Shown here piece by piece: positions 9,571-20,919 of a stretch of 64,000 nucleotides of DNA; positions within the stretch are counted from its first letter, which is position 1, and each line of letters starts with the position of its first letter. The translations under genes and the position numbers were made by a program. Location: NCBI GenBank assembly GCA_008973525.1, contig WACJ01000514.1:310001-374000 (forward strand). The letters run 5' to 3'. Origin of the DNA: Stenopsyche tienmushanensis. Lineage: Eukaryota > Arthropoda > Insecta > Trichoptera > Stenopsychidae. A model generated the notes under the pieces. It was not told the origin of the DNA. It ran no database searches and was given only the letters and a program-made list of their open reading frames with translations.

Positions 9571-12500
9571 TTAAAAGTGATTTTTCTGTAGAAATTGTGA
9601 TCTCGTCTTTCTTAATCGTTGAAGAGCTTCCTTTCTTTTTCTTTCTATTTCACTCTGTATATTCGCAGCTTTAAATTGAGAATTCATAGCCAAATTTTCA
9701 TTTTTAGAATTATTATTAATTGGTCTATTATTATCGGTATTGAAAGAAATCTTATTTTTATTATTCGGACCGAGAATATTAGCGACACTCGCATTTTTAT
9801 TTACATCTACAATTCCATTTTCTTTGTGGAGATTTTTGATATTTTCTCTGCTAGATTCATTAAAGTTGACATGATACTTTTTTTGCGTTTTATTATTGTT
9901 TAAACTTTGCTGAATGGGCGTAGAATATGACGTTTTAATGTCTAGTGGAAGTAGTAAATCATGTTTTTTAGCTAATAATCTCTCCTTAGCTGCCTGTTTT
10001 TTCCTATTGATTTCTTCAAGTGTGCAACTTGAAATAGAGCTCGGTCCTGTAAACATAAAAGTAAAATTAAATAAATCATTCAAAAATATTAATAGGACCA
10101 AAGAGTATTCGCGCATTTTGAGACCTTATGTTTGAGTTCAGTTTGTTTTTGTTATTTATGTTTGGTTTATACATACTTACAAAACAACGCAGTTAGTTTT
10201 ATAAGGCCAGCGTAAGTGTGTGGTCGTTTACTGGATGTTTCTGAATGCAACCCCTGATGTAATGAATATACAAAGACAAAAAAGATCTCAAAAATAAATA
10301 TGAAGTAGGGCAGTTAAGAGTAAAATGCTCAGATCCAAAACTAACAAAGTTCACATCTGGTATTATATGTTGATTTTTTTGATTTGGAATGCCATAAAAG
10401 CCAGTAAAAAGTAAAAAGCGGGACCAATAAAGTCAGTGGAGGGTCACATGTACAAATGTATTATCGACAATTAGATGTTTTGCATCAAAAATTAAAAGAG
10501 CCATGTCCGTATTTATTCAACTGAACGAAGACAATACTGCTTCATGATAATTCACGCTGGATAAAATATGGGAATTAAACTTAAAAATGTTACTCAAATA
10601 ATCTTTGGTCGCTCTAATATAAATAAATAATAACGCAGACAAATAAAGTAAAAAAATTACCATTTTCTGATCTCAGGACTCGATGATTAGTATACGGCAT
10701 AGAATTATATCGTGAAAAATTAGAAGCACTCTTGGTGTTTGTCTCATTTTTTACATCAGGCGAAATGGGCATAGATTTATGACGGCTAAATTTGCTTCTG
10801 GAATCGTTCAAAATGCTACTCGTTAGCAATGTTGAAAGATCAGATATGCTACTCCACGACGCATCCTTTTTATTTCCTCTTTTTACAATATTAGCTTCAT
10901 CGTCACAATCTACAATATGCGATTTAAGCGAGTTTGTTGCCCTATTTGCTTTGTTTAATTCGTTTTTCTCCTTAATATTTACACCACTTTTATTGGTATT
11001 TTTCATCGGCACTTGCGACAAATTTTCAATATAACTTTCATTTATATTCGACAACAAATTATCAAACGAGTCATTATTCACTTCCAAAAGTTCAGGTTTG
11101 AGAAAATGTTTATTGTTAATTTCCGCTCTATTTTTTACAGATCTTGTAGATTGGTAAACGGGGCTCGAGTTAGTATCGCTCGATTGGGCGTTGTCTTGGA
11201 ATTTTTCTTCGACTAGCTGACTGGCCCGAATTAAATATTCATTCATTGAATCATCCGATTCTATGCCCTCGCTTTCGCATTTTAATATCTTCTCGCTGAG
11301 ATGATATTTCATAGGGTTAATTGTTGAACCATATTTATCTTCTAAAGGTGATTTATTTTCTATCTTTCTGTCGTGTTGGATCTCCGCAGGAAAATCAATT
11401 TCCTTCAAATTGGAAGAACTACTGAGCGGCGGAGAGTTGTAATACTCGACACTTGCAATTTTTTCAATGGCTTTTGATTCTGAGGAGATCATCTGTTGTG
11501 CGTGCATATTTATAGCTTTCAATTCTTCTTTGAGACTTTTGAGAAAATCTTTTTTGTTTTGATTTTGTCTCAATAACTTTTTCTTAATGGGCACAGTTGA
11601 CACGGGTGAAATATCAGCAGCAGCTATAATATCTCTTCGTCTTCTAACTGGGGTGTCTGTTGGATTTCGATGAAGCTTCTTTCTAGATTTCGGGGAATAA
11701 TAATTCCAAATAACGTCATTTTCTCCATAAGATCCATCCTGAGTACAGAGGAAAGGAATCGGAGAGGAGTCATCTATGGGGGAATTGTCTCCAAACCATG
11801 GAGGAGAATCAGCACTTTTAGATGCTTGGATTGGAGTAGATGCAACATCTGTAAATAAAAAAATAACAGCATTTTTATTAAATAAATTATAGTATTTAAA
11901 TACAAAATAAATAAAAGTTTAATTAAGTGATTCGTAGCGTAGATCCGCTTTTGATTCTGTATTATCCGGTTGCGAGCTCATAGTGAGGAGGCACTCTAAA
12001 CTACCTACGATTAATGATATTCAAGTTATGATTAATACGCTGTTAAAATGTATTGAATCTGGCAATTTTGCAATTAACGGCTCAATTATCTGCGGTTCTT
12101 AACATCTACAAGCTGCAATGAATAACTGCGAATTTTGCATATATTCATGTGTGAAAACAATCACATGACCAATTATTTTTATATTGCAGCACCATTAAAT
12201 GACATTAAATTTTGAAATATGGCTATATAAGGCTTTAGTGGATCACCCATTCAGAAATACACCCATACCCCACTTTATCGCCTAAATACGTTCAGGAAAA
12301 ATTGGTCGAATATTTTACAAAATTAAGATGATTATACTCCAGAAGATTCTGATAATTCTGTGGAAGATGAGGTATTTAAAGCGACATTTAGAGCGACTTG
12401 GAGAATGAATATGTTGATGAAACTCAAACAATACATCAGGATACCGCAAATGATATTGATTTATAACAAAACAAAAGGAGGGTTTGACACCTTCAATGTG

Positions 12501-13543
12501 TTCCTCAATGTCATGTAGTCGCAAAACAAGAGTTGTTTTTCATAATTTAATAAAGTTACATTTAAAAAGATTGGTGCTTTATTGACTAGATATATAGAGC
12601 AATATATAGTAATCCAGCATTACTTATTTTTGTCAAAGAATTAGTGTTTTATTATACACGTCGAAACGACGTATGATTTGTATATATGGCACTGATTATA
12701 CAAAATTTGCAAGTATATAGCCTAAAATAGTGAGAAAATAACAGCAAAATATTGGCTCAATGCATTTATTTGATAAAAAAACGAGAATGCCTGTTCACAA
12801 TAAAAATGAATGAATTTCCTCATTCAAGCGTCTAATTATAACCAATGTTTTGATGGCAATGGATATTATAGTTAATAAATAAGCTTTGCTCCATCCTACA
12901 TTATTTTATTACGGATTTGTTTTTTTATTTTTTGTAAGCCATGGTCTAAGATCAGACCTTACATAATAGAGTATCAACTGAAGGTGTTCTACAATCACCT
13001 AAATGTTGATAAACACAAACAAATATATTAATCTCAATATTTACACTACTTTGCTACACCAAAATTTAAATAATCTGTGATTTAATCTTATGCAAATACA
13101 AATAAAGCTAAATATAGCAGTGTTTACATTTTTAATATATTTTATTAAAAATAAATCTTAAGCATACAAATAATGATGTAGAAATATTTTGTCAATATAA
13201 AATGGTATATACAACAATTTAAACTGCGTCTTAAAATGATGCCTTTAGAAAATTTATAAATTCTTATTTTACATTATAAAAATTCACACGATTAAAAATA
13301 GATATGTATTTTTATCAATAAAAGCAAACAAAAAACCTTTATAAAAATATCTAAGCGTTGTTGCGAAGTACACAATAAATAAAAAATATGTCGGCGACCT
13401 GTCGTTCGACATGTAAATCGACACTCAGTCCAGAGACTCGACTCCTTGAACGCGAACGAATGCGAAATGTAAGCGGGATGAGAAGAAGAGTTACCTTTAC
13501 GCGGTCCCCGCGTAGATTTTCGAGCGCGAGGTAAGCCCATCAT
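9571..13543 (-). CDS. ETAA1: ETAA1-like ATR-activating, RPA-binding protein, three coding exons
   Basis: Exons are 13543-13495, 11848-10661 and 10046-9571. The donors are AAAG|GTAACT and AATG|GTAATT. The acceptors are TTATTTACAG and ATGTTTACAG. The phases agree, giving 1713 nt and 570 residues. Residues 60-69, NDVIWNYYSP with Trp64, match the ATR-activation block of ETAA1, and a basic run (RRRRD) follows. Near the C-terminus EEINRKKQAAKERLLAKK (423-440) is the helix by which ETAA1, TIPIN and SMARCAL1 bind RPA32. A second such helix, IERKRKEALQRLRKTR, lies at 546-561. The middle is Ser/Asn-rich and probably disordered. ETAA1 is recruited to RPA-coated single-stranded DNA in the nucleus and activates ATR at stressed forks. 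The human protein is longer (about 930 residues). Two adjacent ATG codons open the frame, and I chose the outer one. Identification rests on the motifs and their order, since the rest diverges quickly in this family. Confidence 0.75.
10047..10660 (-). other. Intron 2 of the ETAA1-like gene
   Basis: The intron is 614 bases, with GT at 10660-10659 and AG at 10048-10047. The frame crosses in phase 1 (G|GA, Gly413). Nothing else was recognised in it. Confidence 0.8.
11849..13494 (-). other. Intron 1 of the ETAA1-like gene
   Basis: The intron is 1646 bases, with GT at 13494-13493 and AG at 11850-11849. The frame crosses in phase 1 (G|AT, Asp17). It is AT-rich, with no ORF or repeat that I recognise. 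Confidence 0.8.
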
Positions 13544-14262
13544 CACAAAACACGCGTGTCAACCATCGAGACTTCAAATAATAAACCGGTGTCGGCTGCA
13601 ATGTTGCCAGCTGCGACCTCAGATGTCACATTTGGCGGCACATTATGCACGCGTTCGCTAATATCACAATATAATTTATACGACTCATTCGACATTTAAA
13701 AAAATAAAACGCTTATCCAACTAAAAATATGCTGCTCATTTATGATGTGTTCGTTTATTTTTTTATAATGTGGTCGAAAATAATATTTGAATACTCTGAT
13801 TTTTATATGCTTAAAATATGTATGTTTTAAATGAATTTTTAACGTTAATGTTTCATAATATTTTATAATTTAATTTGTATATTGGTATTGTTGATTTTTT
13901 TGTATTAAAGTGTATATTTTTTTATGAACATGTTTATCAAAAATTAATTTAAATCGTAAAGTAATTTTACATAATGTTTATTAATTTTTAAAGATTTCAT
14001 AATATACATTTTCATATGATAAATATTATAAGTCCTAAATTCGTTCTGATAACAGAGATGAAAATATTTGGTATATGGTCGGCTTCAGTCTATGGCCGTA
14101 TTTGTTTACTAAAGTTCGCACCGGCCGCACAAGCGGTGTCAGTAGTCCGCGGACGTCGAAGGTAGTAGGTTGTGTGGCTGGTTGTTGTTGTACTTGTTTT
14201 GTAAATAATAAACGCCGATATAGTGATCGCGAAACTTGAACTGAATCGTTGTGAGACTTAAA
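13544..14262. promoter_or_regulatory. Shared upstream region of the divergent ETAA1-like and kindlin genes
   Basis: About 770 bases separate the two divergent start codons. Each end is CpG-rich (13560-13660 and 14100-14260) and the centre is AT-rich, as expected for two neighbouring promoters or one bidirectional region. Transcription start sites cannot be placed from sequence alone. Confidence 0.55.
13631..13638. promoter_or_regulatory. E2F-like site upstream of the ETAA1-like gene
   Basis: TTTGGCGG equals the core of the E2F site TTTGGCGGGAA. It lies about 90 bases upstream of the start codon of a gene expected to act in S phase. A single short match can occur by chance. Confidence 0.35.
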
Positions 14263-14292
14263 ATGGTATCAGTTGTGAAAGGTCAGGTGTGA
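14263..14292 (+). CDS. Upstream ORF in the kindlin leader
   Basis: ATG GTA TCA GTT and six further codons end in TGA 23 bases before the kindlin ATG. If the transcript starts upstream of 14263, this nine-residue uORF could lower translation of the main frame. Whether it is in the mRNA is not known. Confidence 0.35.
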   Translation: MVSVVKGQV

Positions 14293-14314
14293 AGAAGTGT
14301 TCTAAGAGGACAAA

Positions 14315-14459
14315 ATGATATCGAACGGGCAGGTGGTAGGCGATGGGTCGTGGACTCTGCGCGTGGCGGTGCCGGACGAGGCGCTGGAGGAGCGCGCGCT
14401 CCGCGTCAAGGGCGACACGCACGTGGGGGGCGTAATGCTCAAACTCGTCGAGGAACTCG
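14315..14459 (+). CDS. Fermt (Fit1/Fit2): Kindlin (Fermitin), first coding exon
   Basis: The exon encodes 48 residues plus one base. GDGSWTLRVAVPDEALEE is followed by KGDTHVGGVMLKLVEEL. This is the start of the kindlin F0 domain, where kindlin-2 has a G-x-W-x-L-x-V start and then the invariant H-x-G-G-V-M-L-K-L-V-E. Kindlins bind integrin beta tails, ILK and membrane lipids, and support integrin activation at cell-matrix contacts. ATG 14315 is chosen because the residues before the Gly-Asp-Gly-Ser-Trp block have the usual length. The exon ends at a consensus donor (G|GTGAGT) in phase 1; the next codon would begin with G, as for the Asp that follows in kindlin-2. The rest of the protein is not found downstream. 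The exon is much richer in G+C than its surroundings. Confidence 0.9.
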
Positions 14460-17200
14460 GTGAGTCCGACTAGGTTATGTATCTTACGCACCGCTGGCGG
14501 GAAATTTGACGTTTCGCCAAAACACACATGTCAATCGAGAACCGCTACACTTTCCGTCAGAACGATGCGAACGTGCCATACGTGCGCTGACGCCGAATTG
14601 TTTCTTTCGCGAAACGTCTATTTTTGCACCTGAAATAATAGGCTAAATTTGGGACGTGACGCGGAGCATCCGGACGAATAAATTCATCTCGCATCGTTTA
14701 TACGTCCGCCTGAATTATTTTCGCCATTCGATTTCGTATCGTGCAAAAATATAAACGCAACTATGTAGGAGCATATCGTCGGAAAACCGGTTCGAACTGT
14801 CGCTGCACGTCGTGAATCAGAAAAACATCTGTAATATGACCTTTTAACTTCGACGATCGCATACATTCGAAGCGATCCAATACGATTCAACATCCAACTC
14901 CGTCTCCGCTTTTGAACAAAGTCTCAGTTTTGGGCGACCCAATTCTGCATTCGACGAGGAATTCGTCCGCGACTTTTCCATTTGAATGCTGCGCCGCATT
15001 CCTGTGCCGATTATCCGCTTCGAATGCGATCGGTCGCATTGCTTACGCGGAATCACAATTAGTCTAGCATCGGACGCTTTAAAAAAATCGATCTATACCC
15101 ATACCCACGCGAATCGTGTTCATGTAACACTGTCGAGAGGAAATGCAGATATTTAGCAACATCATCTGTTACATACGTAACTATAACGTAATGCGACTCC
15201 TACGGTTTTACCTTTTAAAAATCGCGAGTGGGTGGATTTAATAATATGTTAAATTGCTTTATTAGTTGAAATATACGCTCGGAAACACCCTACATGGTTG
15301 TATGAATATCAACGATTATGGTCGGAAATTTTCGGCATTGTGACTTTCGGCATTTTTGACGTTCACCATGTCTCCCTAGTAATTTTTTTTTGATGTGCGG
15401 TTATGATCGATAATTTTGAATTCGGGATGAAATGCGTTCAGACGGTATCTATTTTTGGGCGGCGCTATAGTGCGTCCGAACGTTTCGATAGCCGACGCGT
15501 ATGCTCCATCCGAATGTTCGCGGGCAAAATTCGTAAATATCGGCGCGATGCTTATTGATGTTTGACCTTTCGTACGATTTAATCGACATGCTATTTAATT
15601 TTAAATGTCATTATTGTGAGCTTTATCGCACATTTGAAAGGAGCGCACATTGATCAGTGTCAAAGTGTCATTTTTGATATGTAAAAATGAACGAAAACAA
15701 CCGAAAGTGGGTAAAAGTGGCCCCTTTTTAAGATCACGAGCGGAGAGTGGCCGAAATAATTTTGACATTATTAATCGTCTGAATATTAGATTGTTGGTTC
15801 ATATTTATTTATTTTCCGCCGTGCTGATTATCCCGTAGTATAGTTTTGCCGGAGAGTGTTCATACATCAGGTAAGTAGTAGTTGAGATTGATTATTTTTT
15901 GCCGCTCAGGTTTCTGTCGCATCTCCGATTAGGGTGACCAAAGTCTGATCTTTTTTTTTTGGTATCGCTTCGGTTGATGACTAAAATAGAAACTGAGATA
16001 ACCTGATAACATTGTTGTTATACGTTGAAAAATCCTATTCGTCGGTATTTTTGAAGCATTTCGATCCGCTACCGTCTCATAATTGACGCGTCGTTCGTCA
16101 TCTTGTCGGGAGATAATGCGTCTGGATTCTGGATGGAAGTCTGGCGCTGGGATTCTCGTTAGCCAGGAATTCTGTTTTTGATTTCGTTATCTGGACGAAA
16201 ATAAGTTACACGGAGTAGATCGAGACCGAACCATATTTTTCGAAGCTTCAGAATTTTGCAGATGGAATGTAATATTTTAAACACGGTTAAACCAATTTTA
16301 CGATTGAGTAAATACCTCATATTAAAATGAAGATTGATCAATTATCTCGATTAGATAATGTTGCAATTTATGCATTTTATAATAGGTAAATTGTAATAAG
16401 ACTATTTAAATTGGAATTTACGATAGGAGAGAATACTTATTTTAATGCGATTAGGCTGATCTAAATGATATAAACAAATATCTAAAACGAAAAACAAATC
16501 GATATCAAGTGATAGATAAAAAATAATACGTGAGAATCGCGCGGTAGCAGTGAAACTTCTTGGCTCCTAGGAAAAGTCGATTTTATACATTGCTTTTTTC
16601 CATTTGTTAACGGAAATTGTTAGTTGAAAGATTTGATTGTGTGTTGTGCAATCTTCTTATATATAAAAAATAATCTCTGTTTGTTCGTATGTAATGCGCT
16701 GCAATACCGTCATCAGATTGCTATAAAACTTCGTCCACTTATTGCTAAGGATTGTGCGAGTAACATAGCCATAGTAAAAATATTGTATGGATGCACCATG
16801 TTTGCGCATATTGGCCTGATGAAATGAAGTTTGAGCTGCGGGTACGGAGAGAAAAAGAATGCGCGCGCAATACGGTGGTTAAGCCGGTCTTCGAGAAGAG
16901 AGTGAGTGTGCATATGCTTATGGATCCCAGCTCTTCTTGAGAAAATACATTTTTGCAAAGGTCAAAAATGAATGGTAACATATTTGGGCTCTTGGCTGAT
17001 TTTTCGAGTCCTGTGTTGTTTTCGTCGCTGTGGCAGATTGCCACGTTTAATAAAAGTATTGTGCAGATAAGTAGTTAATGTGGTGCTTCTTATATGAAAA
17101 AATATATTATAAGAGTGCAGAAGGTGGTATGGAAGAGTTCCAGATTTGATCGAAAGCAGCTTGGTGACCGTATTGGCGTGGCTTGCCATATTTGTCCCGC
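14460..17200 (+). other. Start of the kindlin intron, no exon recognised
   Basis: The first 1.2 kb is CpG-rich and then turns AT-rich. It includes TGGCGGGAAATTT near 14495, another E2F-like match, and a perfect donor-like CAG|GTAAGT at 15868-15876. No open frame resembling the next part of kindlin is present. Confidence 0.5.
15868..15876 (+). promoter_or_regulatory. Consensus 5' splice site, possible alternative first exon
   Basis: CAGGTAAGT is the full consensus donor. It lies 1.4 kb inside the kindlin intron, downstream of a mixed-composition stretch, so it could close a non-coding or alternative exon. No acceptor or ORF supports a coding exon. Confidence 0.2.
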
Positions 17201-17204
17201 GTCT

Positions 17205-17308
17205 TGTTGGTTGGTGTGTTGGTGTAGTGGTGTGTTGGTGTGGTGGTGTGTTGGTGGCGTGGAGGGGGCAAGGCCGCAGGAGGCCGCGGGAGGCCACGCG
17301 AGGCCACC
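17205..17308. repeat. G-rich minisatellite
   Basis: Imperfect units of the GGTGTGTT / GGTGTAGT type repeat from about 17210 to 17265. They are followed by units of the GAGGCC(A/G)C type to about 17308. Large ORFs on both strands across it reflect the lack of stop codons in this composition and are not genes. Confidence 0.8.
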
Positions 17309-17309
17309 T

Positions 17310-18500
17310 GCTGACGGCTGCTGCACTCTTCGGGAATGCAGGCGCTTGCACCGGATCTGCCGAATGCAATCACTCTTCAATGACGTTCAATTTCACTCGC
17401 TGAGGACTAGAACTCCATGTCCTTTCAATTAACACCCTTAGACCTAACATACAATAAGAATGCCGATAAACTTGGTGCAAGCATTGCATATGTTCAACTC
17501 GATACCTTCGTCTTTGCCCAAACTACTAAGACCATTCCAATGCATGTCTCTATGAAAGTCATTTCTAGTCATCAACTAATATTTTAGATGTTTATGTAGT
17601 AACACTTTCGCTTTTCGCTTTCGGTAGTGCCAAAAACACGTGCCGTTTTTACAGTTTCTTTTTCGAAAAAAATCATTTAAAAAAATAAGGGGATGTAAGT
17701 TTTCGTAATGTTGTTTTGCTATGCGCTTTGAAACAGTTATTGTTCAGTTTATTCTGACCGGTTTCGCCGTCCGGACGTTGCTCCCGCAAGCAATGTGTTA
17801 ACATATTCCTTGAATATTACTTTCATATACCATGAAATGGATTTGAAAAGATCAGCTTACTATGTTCCCGACGTAAAACCAATACTGGTTATCCGAAGTT
17901 GGCGAATTGAGAGATTCGAATCTCCAAAAGCAAATTCGCAACTCCCTAGTCCTCTTGTCAGGAAAGGAAGGGCCTAGACTCCATATCCTCCAGAAAGCAT
18001 TTTCCTATAAAATCAGCATGATCGTCTTTGATAAGTTCTCCACTACATTCCAAGGAATCATACTTTAAAATAATGGATATTGATGAAACATTTTCATGAA
18101 ATAAACAGCGTATAATGACTACGACTCCGCGTGACTATGATGATATCTTCAACAACGATGATGTTTATTGAGCGAAGCATTTAGCTCATCCGCTAGTCAT
18201 TCTTGTATTTGATCATCTCAAGGGATTACTTCCTATTTTGTTCGATATTGATTATTCTAATGACAATATTTTGAATCATATGCACCATGCGCTTTAGGAT
18301 GACTAGCTCTGTAGTAAAATGAGCAGGCTCTCGTTTTGGTATGACTTTTAACCCTATCGGACCGGAAATCAGTGAGACAGAGACGGGTGTCTTGTGTCTC
18401 ATCATACACTTGTGCATCGATGGGAAAGTCGTGCCGTAAAGGTACCCCTACACATTCTCAATATATATATTTTTTTATAAAAACTCGTAAATGTTCGTAC
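17310..18500. other. Stretch without recognised genes
   Basis: No supportable coding region was found. A perfect 14-base palindrome, GAGATTCGAATCTC, lies near 17910. Confidence 0.4.
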
Positions 18501-18503
18501 TTA

Positions 18504-18703
18504 GGCCCGATCCACACTATAGTGCCGGTAACGGTTCGATCTCGCTCTCGGTCTTGGTCCGGTCAAATATTCTCATACAAAATACGAGATTGGAACGATC
18601 CGATAGTGTGAATACTCTGATTGTTTCTTGTGTAAGAATATTCGATCGGACCGAGACCGGAGCGAGATCGAACCGTCAACGGCACCATAGTGTGGATCAG
18701 GCC
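18504..18703. mobile_element. MITE with long inverted repeats and TTA target duplication
   Basis: GGCCCGATCCACACTATAGT at the left pairs with ACTATAGTG-like sequence ending GTGTGGATCAGGCC at the right. The inverted homology continues inward through GTAACGGTTCGATCTCGCTC and GGTC(C/T)(C/T)GGTC. Both flanks are TTA (18501-18503 and 18704-18706). A 3-base TWA duplication points to the PIF/Harbinger (Tourist) group. No ORF belongs to it. Confidence 0.85.
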
Positions 18704-18706
18704 TTA

Positions 18707-19984
18707 ATCTGGCGTCAATTTGTTTGAAAGCAAAAGATCATCGACCCTCTTATCGGAATGTACGAATTTTTAGTATCTGCGAAATCGTTTGTTGATATTA
18801 TTGAATGAATTGATGGTTTAGCTTATTATCTATCGACGGAGCTATTGAATAGTGTTGCATGAGTCATATGCAATGATGCAGTTGCGTAATACTGGTCCAC
18901 GGTTGGCTGTAGTGGTGCATCCGAGCTGGCGAACCTTGTGTAGATAACTGCACCGTTTCCCATTTATGCACTCTGATCTGATTTTTTTATCTTTTAAAAA
19001 TATATTTTGACGGTTGTACAGGTTTTTATCTGGTTTGTAGATTTGAATAAATAGTAGCATTTTTTCATGCGGGCCGCCCACCCTTCGTCCTTTGGTCAGC
19101 CTTTTTTTTTTTTTGGTTCACCTTTGTTCAACAAAAAGGAACCGGTTTCGGGAGGAAAAGTATGGAAGCGGTCGTAATCTCCTTTTAGAGCAACTAAATT
19201 GAATGAATCGATATGATTCATTTAAAAATTTATATAGTAAATATGAGCATAATTTCATATTGTGGGTGGTCGAACCCCATTTTTGCCATTTTAATTGATC
19301 ACGGTGCAAATATCAATAAAAATATTCGAGCTCCGCCGATGTGCAAAGTCATTCTTCTGTTCGACGAACTCTTCATGCGTCAATGGAAGGTGGATTGGTC
19401 GATTCAAATTTTATTAGGTCAGGGTTGTCTCCTCGTCGGGCTTACAAATCGACGTCTCGTCAGATGGTTCTGTCAGCCAAATCCGACAACGCTATAGAAT
19501 ATCGCTTTTTGTGGATGAATCACTTTTGGCAACATCTGCGTAACCAAATCGCTCTTTTGAAACTTGGTTTGCGTCATGCTGTTCAAGCATTTTTAAACCG
19601 TCCGTCGTTCAGAGAAAATCATTTTCTTGGGATACACAATGACCATCACCGTTCGTCATGGTGACTCATCAAACGTTCACCTCCTTGAACTTGATTTTTG
19701 AGTCGTCCTTATGCGGATGTAAGATTAACACTTGATGTTGGTCATCGAACGGATGGAAGTGTTGCGATAACCAGAGAATAATTTCCCAATGAATCATGTC
19801 TTCTGGTGTGGACTCATTTGGTTTTGTATATTCAGGTGGATATTTAAATACAGGAAGATCCCGCTTAGCGCGGGGGATACGTTCCACTAAGTTCCAGCGC
19901 TATACGAAACATCGTCCATCGAAGTCAGTATCATCATCAGATATTTAAATGCTAGTTCCAGTTGATAACCGCGTTAGCCTCCGT
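18707..19984. other. Stretch without certain genes; possible decayed coding remnant
   Basis: On the minus strand between about 19887 and 19300 the frames read like an eroded coding sequence (FKYPPEYTKPNES, THEEFVEQ) broken by stops and frame changes. I could not assign it to a family. Confidence 0.25.
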
Positions 19985-20475
19985 TTTCGTATAACACCAT
20001 CAATGTGACTGATAAAATTCCTTTCTGCTGAGATACGGACTAACAACATGCTAAATTATTTATTTCCGTCGCTGCAGATGAATACTTGTATACTATAGTA
20101 CTTTGATGTGATTCGCAATTATATTACGAAGCAATACAAAAATTCTGAACCCCGTATCTATTATATTTCATATCGATATTCCTATTATTAGAGTCGAGGT
20201 GTAGTAAATACATCACCGGTAGGGAAAGGCTAATATAACAATTTGAAAAACATATATGTACGATATATATATGTATACAAATATTAGACAGTTACTGCCC
20301 CTAGGCGTTGCCTAAGCTCGCCAATTAGTAGTTACGCCACTGTTTCCGAGCGTTCAGATTTCGGCGGGAATGTCTCGATTTAGTAGCCTTCGTTGTGCTG
20401 GTGAGGTGTACAATTTTAATTCTGAATTTTTCGGGATTCACGAGCACCTAAAACTGTCCGGGATTGGATTCCCTA
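19985..20475 (+). repeat. Rep-B dispersed repeat, copy 2 (longest in this orientation)
   Basis: It runs from CGTATAACACCATCAATGTG through GTAGTAAATACATCACCGGT and a middle section with GGCGTTGCCTAAGCTCGCCA and TAGTTACGCCACTG to AACTGTCCGGGATTGGATTC. It matches 48630-49155 along its length in inverted orientation. No ORF is conserved among the copies. Confidence 0.85.
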
Positions 20476-20739
20476 GTCCTGACAGATAAGTGTATTTGTA
20501 CAGACGTTTGTACACATAAGGTTGAATTAGAATAAAGTTATTTAAATAGACATTCTTAGGTGGGAAAGGATCCCTCAGTCCTTCCTGATGAATCGTCCGT
20601 AGTATTAATGTACCCAAAAGTACCAAGATAAACCTGGATCGAGATGATCGATCGGGATTTTTTTTCCAAATTTATTGATAAACCGACACTGTATGAACTT
20701 GTCTTTAATAATACCGCATAAATCATTTTTATTCAGGTA

Positions 20740-20913
20740 CACAGTCAACCCTTCTATATCATCGAGATAGGGACCACGCTATAGAAAGTTAGGCACACAT
20801 AAAAAATTGTACGTGCAAGTTATTTAAATACGGGCATTGACTTTACGTATTTTACCCGTTGCTTACATAAAAAAACGCTGCAAACGAAGTGGACGCTATA
20901 GGAGGGTCAACTG
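20740..20913. mobile_element. MITE, Tc1/mariner-pogo type ends
   Basis: The left end CACAGTCAACCCTTCTATA and the right end, read in reverse, TACAGTTGACCCTCCTATA, are inverted repeats with a few mismatches. TA flanks both sides. The CAGTTGACCC start resembles pogo/Tigger-type ends. The element is about 174 bases and non-coding. Confidence 0.75.
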
Positions 20914-20919
20914 TAATTC

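Noticed and set aside
17094..17432. Several overlapping long ORFs on both strands, one of 135 codons
   Set aside because: They cross the G-rich minisatellite, whose composition lacks stop codons in all frames. No domain and no splice support.
17910..17924. Palindrome GAGATTCGAATCTC, resembling a tRNA T-arm
   Set aside because: No cloverleaf can be built around it and no A-box precedes it.
19300..19887. Eroded coding-like reading on the minus strand
   Set aside because: Several stops and frame changes and no family match; kept only as a note in the regional entry.
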